Assembly (NCBI RefSeq): GCF_026391055.1
Contig: NZ_JAPLET010000022.1
Location: 496,001 to 560,000, forward strand
Origin: Spirosoma sp.
GTDB lineage: Bacteria; Bacteroidota; Bacteroidia; Cytophagales; Spirosomataceae
Reading direction: 5' to 3'
Length of the DNA: 64,000 bases
In this document: in pieces, positions 34,266 to 42,172 of the stretch
Layout: each line of letters opens with the position of its first letter
Numbering within the stretch: position 1 is the stretch's first letter
The notes under the pieces: generated by a model
What the model was told of the DNA's origin: nothing
The model's database searches: none
Seen by the model: only the letters and a program-made list of their open reading frames with translations
Position numbers and translations under genes: made by a program

Positions 34266-34616
34266 CATGTGCAACGTCAGGACATCCAGTAATGCCTTAT
34301 TGGCTTGCTGAGTTGATAACTCGTGGGCATGCATTAGCCCTTTTAACAGAGCAGAATACAGCAGGGTAATGCCACTGCGGCAGCGGTGTATTTCTGGTGA
34401 GTCGGCAGCTGGTAGTATTGGCCTCCCGATCAGATCTTCGTAGCGTATCATTCTGACGACAACTCCACCTAGCCGGGATGGTTCTGGAGAAGTGCTGGCA
34501 TAAAAGTCTTTCATCGCTGATTCAAGTTTAGCCCGAAGGTTGATAATACACAGTATTTCACTCCGGTAACTTGGGTTGTTATAGATGGCCTCCACCAACT
34601 CATCATGGGTTTTCAT
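34245..34616 (-). CDS. small protein of unknown function
   Basis: I do not recognise this 123-residue cytoplasmic protein. It has no signal or membrane segment and looks mostly helical: DELVEAIYNNPSYRSEILCI, LRAKLESAMKDFYAST, HRCRSGITLLYSALLKGLMH, ANKALLDVLTLHM. The central part (PEPSRLGGVVVRMIRYEDLI) is probably a strand and loop. It is a lone gene, converging on the acetyltransferase gene. Its start is an ATG with an AT-rich upstream region, and the even codon pattern supports a real gene. Confidence 0.6.
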   Translation of the reverse strand: MKTHDELVEAIYNNPSYRSEILCIINLRAKLESAMKDFYASTSPEPSRLGGVVVRMIRYEDLIGRPILPAADSPEIHRCRSGITLLYSALLKGLMHAHELSTQQANKALLDVLTLHMNDQKTR

Positions 34617-34769
34617 GGCATTGATCTTGTTTGGGATAGAGAAACGTAGGGCATTATTGTAAGCCGTACGACAAGGGCAGGTGATCGTAAAGAAATGTCA
34701 GATCGATTCAGGAAGATACAACTAAGTTATCGGTAATTGGGTCTATGGCGTAATCTTAATTCGTTTATC

Positions 34770-34777
34770 TATTTTTG
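34770..34777 (+). promoter_or_regulatory. candidate -7 box for the surface protein gene
   Basis: TATTTTTG fits TAnnTTTG and lies 22 nt before the ATG. No matching -33 element was found at the usual spacing. Confidence 0.4.
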
Positions 34778-34798
34778 ATGAAATAGACTCAACGCTTC

Positions 34799-37192
34799 AT
34801 GGGCTGCATAGACTACTACTTCCGGGGAGAATGGGTTAATCTATTTATTATAGGGTTACTAACTTCCTGGTTGTTGGAGAGTCCGGCGCAGGCGCAGTTG
34901 AGTCAAAGCTATTCGAACTGGTATTTTGGAGAGAGTGCCGGGGTAACGTTCAGCGGAGGAACCAGACGGGCCCTCACGGATGGAAATTTGCATACCCGTG
35001 AAGGCTGTGCATCCGTTTCCGATGAAAAAGGACAACTGCTTTTCTATACCGACGGGAGTACGATCTGGAATCGAAATCATACGGTCATGCCTGGTGCTAC
35101 GGGGCTTGGTGGGAGTAGTGCCAGTACGCAGTCTGCGCTTATTGTACCGTACCAGAACAGCACCGGGCGATTTTATGTGTTCTCCGTATCGCCCGCTACA
35201 GGTGTGCAATATGCCATCGTTAACATGACTCTGGCTGGTGGTATGGGTGGTCTTGAAACGAAAAATAAGGTGGTAACCGCTTCGTCTACCGAAAAAATTA
35301 CCGCCATCAGGCACTGTAACAACCTTAATAACTGGATTATCACCCACGAGAAAGGCAATAATGTTTTCCGGGTTAACCTCCTTAATGATAACGGGCTGAT
35401 TCCTGACGCAGCCCAATACGCCGTGGGCAGTGTACATCAGCAAAATAAAGGATACATGAAGCCATCTCATGATGGCAAGAAGCTGGCGGTGGCCGTGTCG
35501 GATGGTACAGCAGGCGGATTTCTGGAAGTGCTCGATTTTGACAATAAAACGGGGGCTATTTCAAACGCGGTAAAACTGACTGATCCAGCCATTGAGGGCG
35601 CTTATGGGGTTGAGTTTTCGGGCGACAATACCCTAATCTATCTTTCGACGTTAGTCAGTAAAAAAATATACCAGATCAGTGCCGATAAGTTGGTAGTCAA
35701 CGCCACAGTGTCCGTTCAGCTACAGCAGAATAGCTCGAAAGGTGTAGGAGCGTTGCAACTGGCTGTCGACGGCAGGATTTACGGAGCGTTGCCGGGTGAG
35801 GAGTACCTGATGGCGATTACCCAGCCCAATCAGGCTGGGCCGGGTTGCGGGCTTGTCTCGCAGGGTATTTACCTGGGAGGTAGAACGAGTGCAGCCGGCC
35901 TGCCGTTTGTGCTGGATGAGCAAACGCCTTTACCACCCGCCGTGACAGTTGCAGTACAGAAACTAGCCGACTGTAATAAGTTTCAACTCGATGCCAGAGT
36001 GCTGAATCTGGATCTGGCTTACATTATTTACCAATGGTATGTTGATGGAAATGCCGTTGCGGGGGCTACCGGAGCATCCCTGCAACCCATGAAGTCGGGG
36101 CGCTATTCAATTAAAATCCGGGAGACAAAATGCCGGGATATTCAGCTTACATCGGCTGAAATACCTGTAACGCTGGTTGATGCAAACCCTAAGGTAACGG
36201 CTGTTCCGGATTCCTGCGGCACTTTTTCGCTGGTGGCTCACGCTACAGGGGGTGTTGTGAAGTGGACAGGGCCCGGCATTGAACCGGCCCGCAGTCAGTT
36301 GGATTCGATTATTGTTTCATCCGTCAGCGGAAGCCAGACGTATCAGGTGCGGGTCAGTAGTCGGGACGATTCTACCTGCTTCACCCAAAAGAGTGTACCG
36401 GTCAGTTTCAGAACTCCACCTCCCTATCAGATTTTGCCATCGGACCGGAGCAAATGTGGGGATACGCTGGTCATCAATGCCCCGCCAACCTCCGACTGGA
36501 ATACATTTCGGTGGCAGCTTCCCGATGGTAGCTCTCTGCCCGGATCGGCGGTTACCGCCCAACAGAGTGGAATCTATCACCTTATGGCACTAAGTACTGC
36601 TACGGGTTGTAAAAGTGAATCGGATGTCTATGTTTCACTTCATCCCAACCCGGTCATAAACCTGCCAGACCGGAAGCTGGATACCTGCTTTACAACGAAC
36701 CCATCCGCCCTACTCCGGCTGGACGCGGGGGCAGTACCGAATGGCTTCTATACCTGGGTAAAAGAAGGGGCTGTTATTGGAAACAGTCAGCTACAGACGG
36801 TAGATGACTATGGCGTTTATCGCGTAACTGTCCGTACACCGGCCGGGTGTATGGCCAGTGATTCAGTACGTATTCTGTCTAGCTGCCCACCGCTGCCGCC
36901 CATGTTGAGTATGCCAGACGCTTTTTCGCCCAATGGCGATGGTATGAATGAAGACTTGGTAATCTACGCGTCGGGAATCGATCAGGCGAACCTGTCTATT
37001 TATAATCGCTGGGGTGAAGTGGTGTACACGATTTCGGAAGCAACACCAGCCTCTTCCGGATGGCACACTTGGGATGGAACGTACAGAGGGCAACCGGTAG
37101 AAGGAGGAACATATACGTATCGACTGGAGCTGACAAGTGGAACCCTGAAAAAATCGCTAATTCGGCAGGGCATGATTCAGGTTGTTCGGTAG
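34799..37192 (+). CDS. T9SS/gliding-associated surface protein with propeller and PKD-like repeats
   Basis: The 797-residue secreted protein has a signal segment within residues 1-33 (VNLFIIGLLTSWLLESPAQA). A seven-bladed-propeller-like N-terminal half follows: NWYFGESAGVTF, GQLLFYTDGSTIWNRNHTVM, RHCNNLNNWIITHEKGNN, GYMKPSHDGKKLAVAVSDG, AYGVEFSGDNTLIYLST. Ig/PKD-like repeats (IYQWYVDGNAV and others) lie between about 380 and 690. The C-terminal sorting domain opens with MPDAFSPNGDGMNEDLVIYA and contains LSIYNRWGEVVY and WDGTYRGQPVEGGTYTYRL (about 700-797). That domain marks export by type IX secretion. The same family of C-terminus closes the gene at the left edge. Its surface role (adhesion or cargo) is unknown. 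Confidence 0.9.
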   Translation: MGCIDYYFRGEWVNLFIIGLLTSWLLESPAQAQLSQSYSNWYFGESAGVTFSGGTRRALTDGNLHTREGCASVSDEKGQLLFYTDGSTIWNRNHTVMPGATGLGGSSASTQSALIVPYQNSTGRFYVFSVSPATGVQYAIVNMTLAGGMGGLETKNKVVTASSTEKITAIRHCNNLNNWIITHEKGNNVFRVNLLNDNGLIPDAAQYAVGSVHQQNKGYMKPSHDGKKLAVAVSDGTAGGFLEVLDFDNKTGAISNAVKLTDPAIEGAYGVEFSGDNTLIYLSTLVSKKIYQISADKLVVNATVSVQLQQNSSKGVGALQLAVDGRIYGALPGEEYLMAITQPNQAGPGCGLVSQGIYLGGRTSAAGLPFVLDEQTPLPPAVTVAVQKLADCNKFQLDARVLNLDLAYIIYQWYVDGNAVAGATGASLQPMKSGRYSIKIRETKCRDIQLTSAEIPVTLVDANPKVTAVPDSCGTFSLVAHATGGVVKWTGPGIEPARSQLDSIIVSSVSGSQTYQVRVSSRDDSTCFTQKSVPVSFRTPPPYQILPSDRSKCGDTLVINAPPTSDWNTFRWQLPDGSSLPGSAVTAQQSGIYHLMALSTATGCKSESDVYVSLHPNPVINLPDRKLDTCFTTNPSALLRLDAGAVPNGFYTWVKEGAVIGNSQLQTVDDYGVYRVTVRTPAGCMASDSVRILSSCPPLPPMLSMPDAFSPNGDGMNEDLVIYASGIDQANLSIYNRWGEVVYTISEATPASSGWHTWDGTYRGQPVEGGTYTYRLELTSGTLKKSLIRQGMIQVVR

Positions 37193-37336
37193 CGAATTCG
37201 TATTCTCACAGCCCTCGACTAGTTTGTCAAATTTTCTGGCGGGTGGTTAGACCGGCCCCCCATCCTGCTTTAGCTAAGGTGGGCTCAGGCCGATGAATGA
37301 GTTATAAAAACGCATCTGAATAATCCTCAAAAATTC

Positions 37337-40093
37337 ATGTTTCCACTTCTAAATTATCTTACGCTCGGTGGTGCAGTCGTTAGCATCTTAGGTTTGCTGG
37401 GGAGTGAGTCTGGTAAACTGAGCCAACCTGCCTCAACAGTTAGAATGGCGCAGGTCGACACGACGAAGCGGCCTGAGGAAAATCGCTTTACCAAAACGGT
37501 CCTGTCCAACGACCTGAACGAGCCGATGGAACTGGCCGTTGCCCCCGATGGCCGTGTTTTCTTCGTTGAACGGGGCGGGAAGTTTTACATGTACGACCCG
37601 GCGCAGAAGAAAACCCGTTTGCTGTATGATTTTCCGGTTAAAGCCGTCGAGAAGTACCTAAACGGGTTGCTGGGCATGACCATCGATCCGAATTTCAGCA
37701 AAAACCACTACCTGTACTTCTTTTACACCATACAGGATAAAGACCAGACAAGGCAGCGGATTGCCCGGTTCGTGATGAACAACGACAATACGCTCGATAT
37801 TGCCAGTGAAAAGTCAATCATCGAATTTCCGATTGATCTCGAAGTGAGCGCGCATACGGGTGGCTCAATGGCCTGGGATTCGCACGGCAATCTCTTTATT
37901 TCTACCGGTGATAACACCGTACCCTTCGAATCAAACGGGTTCGCGCCCATCGACGAGCGGGCTGGCAGATTAACGTTCGACGCTCAGCGGTCGGCGGGTA
38001 ACCCGAACGATCTGCGGGGTAAAATTCTGCGGATTCATGTCGAAGCCGATGGATCTTACACCATCCCGGAGGGTAATCTGTTCCCAAAAGGAACCCCCGG
38101 AACACGCCCGGAAATTTATGTGATGGGTTGCCGAAATCCGTACCGTATTTCGGTCGATCCGGCTACGTCCATCGTCTACTGGGGCGAAATTGGGCCGGAC
38201 TCCGGTACCGACGGGCCACAGGGGCCACGCGGGTACGATGAGTTTAACCAGGCAAAAAATGCCGGTAATTACGGCTGGCCGTATTTTGTGGGCGATAGCA
38301 AAGCGTATCACCAGTATGATTTCGCCAGCAAAAACGTTGGATCTCTATTCGATCCGGCGGCACCGGTCAATAACTCACCGAATAATACCGGTGCCAAACA
38401 ACTCCCGCCAACGACCAAAGCAATGGTTTGGTACCCGTATAACAAATCGGACGAATTTCCTGAACTGGGCCTTGGCGGTCGTTGTGCCATGGGTGGGCCT
38501 GTATATCATTACAACGCGGCACTTCAGTCGAAAACGAAAATTCCGGCTTATTACGACAAAGCCCTGTTTATGTACGACTGGATGCGGAACTGGGTCTTTG
38601 CCGTGCGGCTTGACGATCAGCAAAATTTTCAGTCGATGGAGCGGTTTATGCCCGCAACGGGCGACTTTCGGCGGCCTGTCGATATGGAAATTGGTCCCGA
38701 AGGCTCCTTTTACATGCTGGAATACGGGTCGGTTTACGGCATCGACAACGACGATGCACGGCTGGTTCGTATTGATTTCAACCCCGGTAACCGAACACCC
38801 GTAGCGAAAGTGGCTGCCACTGATACCATTGGACTGGCTCCGTTAACGGTCGCGTTTAAGAACAAGAGTTACGATTACGACAAAACGGACAACCTGCGTT
38901 ACCAATGGCGGTTTGAAGGAAATAAAATAGCTTCGACCGAATCGAATCCGACCTACACCTTCCGCAAAAACGGTATTTATAACGCCCTGCTGACTGTTAC
39001 GGACCCGTCCGGGAAATCCAGCACCGACACGCTAACCATTAAAGTAGGAAACCGAATGCCGCAGGTCGCCATTGCAACCACCGACAACAGCACATTCTTC
39101 TTCCCTGATCAAACCCCACTCCGGTATTCCGTAGCGGTATCCGATCAGGAGGATAAAGTGATTGACCGGAAAAAAGTAAACGTGGCGCTGACCTACATTC
39201 CCAAAATAGCCGGTAACGATCAGCCGATGGGTCACCAGCAAATTTCGGCTTCGTATAACCTGGGTAAATCCCTGATTGCTGGCAGTGATTGCAAAGCCTG
39301 TCATCAGGTAGCTGCTAAGTCGGTGGGGCCGTCCTTTACTGAAGTCGCCAAAAAATATCAGGGCGATAAGACCGCTACCGCCAAACTGGCGAATAAAATC
39401 ATCATTGGGGGCGGGGGCGTTTGGGGCGAACACGCCATGAGCGCTCACCCGCAGCTTTCGCGGGAAGAAACAACTGAAATGGTAAAATACATTTTCTCTC
39501 TGGCCAACCAACCCACCGACAATCGGCTTCCACAACAGGGCAATCTGGTGCTGAAAAACCATGTCGGCAACGAGGCCCAGAGCCGGTATATCCTGACCGC
39601 ATCCTATACCGACAAGGGCAGTGTTGGAGCCTCTATGCCCAAACTGGCGCTTACAAAAAATGACGTGCTGGTGTTACGCCCGGCTAAAGTGCTCGGTGCT
39701 GAGGCTGATTCGGTTTACAAAATGTCGAAGCAGGGCCGACGCCTGGGGAACGCCAAACATGCTTCGTACTTTGTACTGAAAGGCATCGATCTGAAAGATA
39801 TTGACCAACTCACGTATCACTATTCGTCGAAGGACGAAACGGCCACGATCAATGTCCATACCGATTCGCCAACGGGGCCGGTGATCAGCACACTGAACTA
39901 CGCGCCAACGGGAGAATGGAGAAACTACTCGGATGCGAATGCCACCATCCAGAATCCGGGCGGTAAGCACGATCTGTATTTTGTGTTCGAAAAGCCCGGC
40001 AGCCCTGATAAGTCACTTATTTCGCTGGAATGGCTCCAGTTTAAACGCAAAGAGATTGCTGCGAGCGCCGTGAATAAAACCTCTGGAAAATAA
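37337..40093 (+). CDS. propeller dehydrogenase-PKD-cytochrome c-CBM fusion
   Basis: The 918-residue protein begins with a hydrophobic signal-like segment (MFPLLNYLTLGGAVVSILGL). A glucose/sorbosone-dehydrogenase-type propeller follows (about 60-480: LNEPMELAVAPDGRVFFVER, GLLGMTIDPNFSKNHYLYFF, EVSAHTGGSMAWDSHGNLFI, GCRNPYRISVDP, AGNYGWPYFVG). Then come a PKD domain (about 490-575: VAFKNKSYDYDKTDNLRYQW), a class I cytochrome c domain with heme motif CKACH (Cys652) and probable Met ligand in EHAMSAHPQLS, and a CBM6-like C-terminus (about 770-905). It should be periplasmic or outer-membrane-associated, oxidising a sugar and passing electrons to its own heme. The PQQ link is a family expectation, not visible. 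Confidence 0.9.
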   Translation: MFPLLNYLTLGGAVVSILGLLGSESGKLSQPASTVRMAQVDTTKRPEENRFTKTVLSNDLNEPMELAVAPDGRVFFVERGGKFYMYDPAQKKTRLLYDFPVKAVEKYLNGLLGMTIDPNFSKNHYLYFFYTIQDKDQTRQRIARFVMNNDNTLDIASEKSIIEFPIDLEVSAHTGGSMAWDSHGNLFISTGDNTVPFESNGFAPIDERAGRLTFDAQRSAGNPNDLRGKILRIHVEADGSYTIPEGNLFPKGTPGTRPEIYVMGCRNPYRISVDPATSIVYWGEIGPDSGTDGPQGPRGYDEFNQAKNAGNYGWPYFVGDSKAYHQYDFASKNVGSLFDPAAPVNNSPNNTGAKQLPPTTKAMVWYPYNKSDEFPELGLGGRCAMGGPVYHYNAALQSKTKIPAYYDKALFMYDWMRNWVFAVRLDDQQNFQSMERFMPATGDFRRPVDMEIGPEGSFYMLEYGSVYGIDNDDARLVRIDFNPGNRTPVAKVAATDTIGLAPLTVAFKNKSYDYDKTDNLRYQWRFEGNKIASTESNPTYTFRKNGIYNALLTVTDPSGKSSTDTLTIKVGNRMPQVAIATTDNSTFFFPDQTPLRYSVAVSDQEDKVIDRKKVNVALTYIPKIAGNDQPMGHQQISASYNLGKSLIAGSDCKACHQVAAKSVGPSFTEVAKKYQGDKTATAKLANKIIIGGGGVWGEHAMSAHPQLSREETTEMVKYIFSLANQPTDNRLPQQGNLVLKNHVGNEAQSRYILTASYTDKGSVGASMPKLALTKNDVLVLRPAKVLGAEADSVYKMSKQGRRLGNAKHASYFVLKGIDLKDIDQLTYHYSSKDETATINVHTDSPTGPVISTLNYAPTGEWRNYSDANATIQNPGGKHDLYFVFEKPGSPDKSLISLEWLQFKRKEIAASAVNKTSGK

Positions 40094-40187
40094 ACAAGAA
40101 GTCGTGCAGCATCGCCGGATTTGGTGTGTGCGGTACGGCTCTACTGCTCTTACTCGTAAATAAATAAATACCGATTACCCCCAATCC

Positions 40188-41501
40188 ATGAACAAATCTT
40201 TTGTAGTAATTACCTGTCTGGCCACGTCTTTGTTGACGCTGAACGGTGTGTCTGGGTACCCCGCCAAACCGCCTGTAAAAGTTGCCCCTAATGCAAAAAA
40301 ATCAATTACCGGAGCAGATGTGAAGCTGCCCGCTGGCTTTTCGGCCACTGTCGTAGCGGAAGAAGTAGGAGCAGCCCGGCATATTGTCGTTACGAAAACC
40401 GGCGATATATATGTGAAACTGGCTAAGCTAAAGGACGGTAAGGGCATCTACCGCTTGCGCGACACCAACAAAGATGGCGTAGTCGATGAGCGGACGGGCT
40501 TTGGCGATTATCCAGGCACGGGTATTTTCATTCGGAACGGGTATTTGTATACCTCGTCCAATAACAGCATTTTTCGGTATAAACTGAATGAAAATCAGGA
40601 AGTGGTCAACCCGGATGCGCCCGAGAAGCTGGTATCCGGGCTGCGGGAAAAAGACCGCGATAAGTCGAAATCCATCGCCGTCGACAATCAGGGCAATATT
40701 TATGTCAATATCGCTTCCGATAACGACGCCTGCCGCGAGGCTGGAACGGGAAAAGGCTTGATGCCCTGCCCGCTGCTCGACTCGGCGGCTGGTATCTGGC
40801 GGTTTAAAGCCGATGTGCCCGATCAGCCATTCTCCAGCGGTGTACGATTTGCTACCGGCCTGAAAAATGTTGTGGGGCTTGACTGGAATAGTAAAACCAA
40901 CTCCCTGTTCGTACTCCAGCACGGCCGGGGTAAGTTCGATGATTTCTACCCGCAGTACTACACGCCCAAACAGAGTGCCGAGCTACCCGCCGAAACGATG
41001 TATGAAGTTCATCAGGGCGACGATGCGGGCTGGCCTTATGTTTACTACGACCACTTCCAGAAAAAGAAAATTCTGGCGCCGGAGTATGGTGGCGATGGTA
41101 AGAAAACGGGATCAGCTAAAACCATCAATCCAGTGGCGGCTTTCCCGGCGCACATGGGACCCAATGGTCTGTTATTCTATACAGGAACGGCTTTCCCGGA
41201 GAAGTACCGAAATGGGGCGTTTATTGCCTTCCATGCACAGTCGCAGGAGTTGCATAAGGGTTATTTAATTGGCTTCGTTCCCTTCAAAAACGGTAAGCCA
41301 TCGGGCCCTTGGGAAATCTTTGCCGATAATTTTGCCGGTACGGATCTGGTGAAGCCAACGGGCCCCGTTCAGCACCGGCCCTGCGGTCTGGCGCAAGGCC
41401 CCGACGGTTCACTGTACGTGACCGACGATTTGAATGGAACGCTGTTTAGGATCAGTTATCAGGCTGCAAACCATAAAGCAACCGCGTCGTCTAAGAAGTA
41501 A
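40188..41501 (+). CDS. sorbosone-dehydrogenase-like beta-propeller
   Basis: The 437-residue secreted protein has signal peptide MNKSFVVITCLATSLLTLNG. A single propeller domain follows: LPAGFSATVVAEEVGAARHI, GKGIYRLRDTNKDGVVDERT, GTGIFIRNGYLYTSSNNSIF, SKSIAVDNQGNIYVNIASDN, GLKNVVGLDWNSKTNSLFVL, GDDAGWPYVYYDHFQKKK, HRPCGLAQGPDGSLYVTDDL. This is the L-sorbosone/glucose dehydrogenase type, but without the cytochrome part its neighbour has. It lies 94 nt downstream of that neighbour and ends at a strong terminator, so they may form one transcript and act together. Electrons could pass to the adjacent cytochrome c domain; this is inference. Confidence 0.88.
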   Translation: MNKSFVVITCLATSLLTLNGVSGYPAKPPVKVAPNAKKSITGADVKLPAGFSATVVAEEVGAARHIVVTKTGDIYVKLAKLKDGKGIYRLRDTNKDGVVDERTGFGDYPGTGIFIRNGYLYTSSNNSIFRYKLNENQEVVNPDAPEKLVSGLREKDRDKSKSIAVDNQGNIYVNIASDNDACREAGTGKGLMPCPLLDSAAGIWRFKADVPDQPFSSGVRFATGLKNVVGLDWNSKTNSLFVLQHGRGKFDDFYPQYYTPKQSAELPAETMYEVHQGDDAGWPYVYYDHFQKKKILAPEYGGDGKKTGSAKTINPVAAFPAHMGPNGLLFYTGTAFPEKYRNGAFIAFHAQSQELHKGYLIGFVPFKNGKPSGPWEIFADNFAGTDLVKPTGPVQHRPCGLAQGPDGSLYVTDDLNGTLFRISYQAANHKATASSKK

Positions 41502-41540
41502 TGCGTAGCGCCATCATTGTGGCTAAGCATTGGAATAATG

Positions 41541-41571
41541 AATAGTCCCGCTGGTCGGGACTATTTTTTTT
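41541..41571 (+). terminator. intrinsic terminator
   Basis: A perfect 10-bp stem AATAGTCCCG / CGGGACTATT has a 5-nt loop and is followed by a run of T. It is about 40 nt after the sorbosone-dehydrogenase-like stop and is the most classical terminator in the window. Confidence 0.92.
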
Positions 41572-41579
41572 GGTCACGC

Positions 41580-42066
41580 TTACCCCTGCAATGGCAGTTC
41601 AATAATAAATTCAGTACCCTTATCCTCTTCCGAATTCACTTTAATTGAGCCATTATGGCCTTACAAAAAGAGATGGTTGATCGGTCGACATAGTGTTCCC
41701 TTAACTTCAGGTGCCTGTCGAGTAAGTTATGCAACTTCAGTTTTAGTTCGTCAACATGAAACGGCTTGGCAATGTAGTCGTCCGTTCCAGTCTGCAGCCC
41801 TTCCATGCTGCTTGATTGAGCTGTTTTTGCCGTCAGCATTAGTACGGCTGTATAATCGGTCTCGGCGTTTGCTTTCAGCCGACGGGTCAACTCGAACCCA
41901 TCCAGACCAGGCATCATAATATCGGTCAGAACAACATCGGGGAGTTCATTAGGGGCAATTTTCCAGCCCTTAATGCCATCGTAGGCCGTCATAATCCGAC
42001 AGTTTTCGGCAAGTTCCCCGGAAATAAACCTATGATGTATGTAATGAACTTTATTAGGTATCAGTT
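41580..42066 (-). pseudogene. fused relic of a response-regulator and histidine-kinase gene
   Basis: Reading leftward, a frame opens just after a TAA at 42065-42067. From about 42030 it matches the middle and end of a receiver domain: FISGELAENCRIMTAYDG, LPDVVLTDIMMPGLDGFELT (phospho-acceptor Asp in LTDIMMPG), MLTAKTAQSS, GTDDYIAKPFHVDEL. The first receiver strand with its acidic pair is missing. The frame ends at 41636, but in another frame 41580-41655 encodes GHNGSIKVNSEEDKGTEF and then IIELPLQG stop, the typical C-terminus of a histidine kinase ATPase domain. Two pieces of two-component genes are thus joined in a shortened order with a frame change: decay by deletion. A short translated product from the ATG at 41992 is possible but would lack a complete fold. 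Confidence 0.75.
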
Positions 42067-42172
42067 AATGAACTGGAATTTCAGGTTATAACTGAACTGC
42101 CTGATGGCGGTTTCGTAAACGTTAATGCCTATAAAACCGCCAACAATGGAGCTTATGAGTCGCTAAGGTTTC

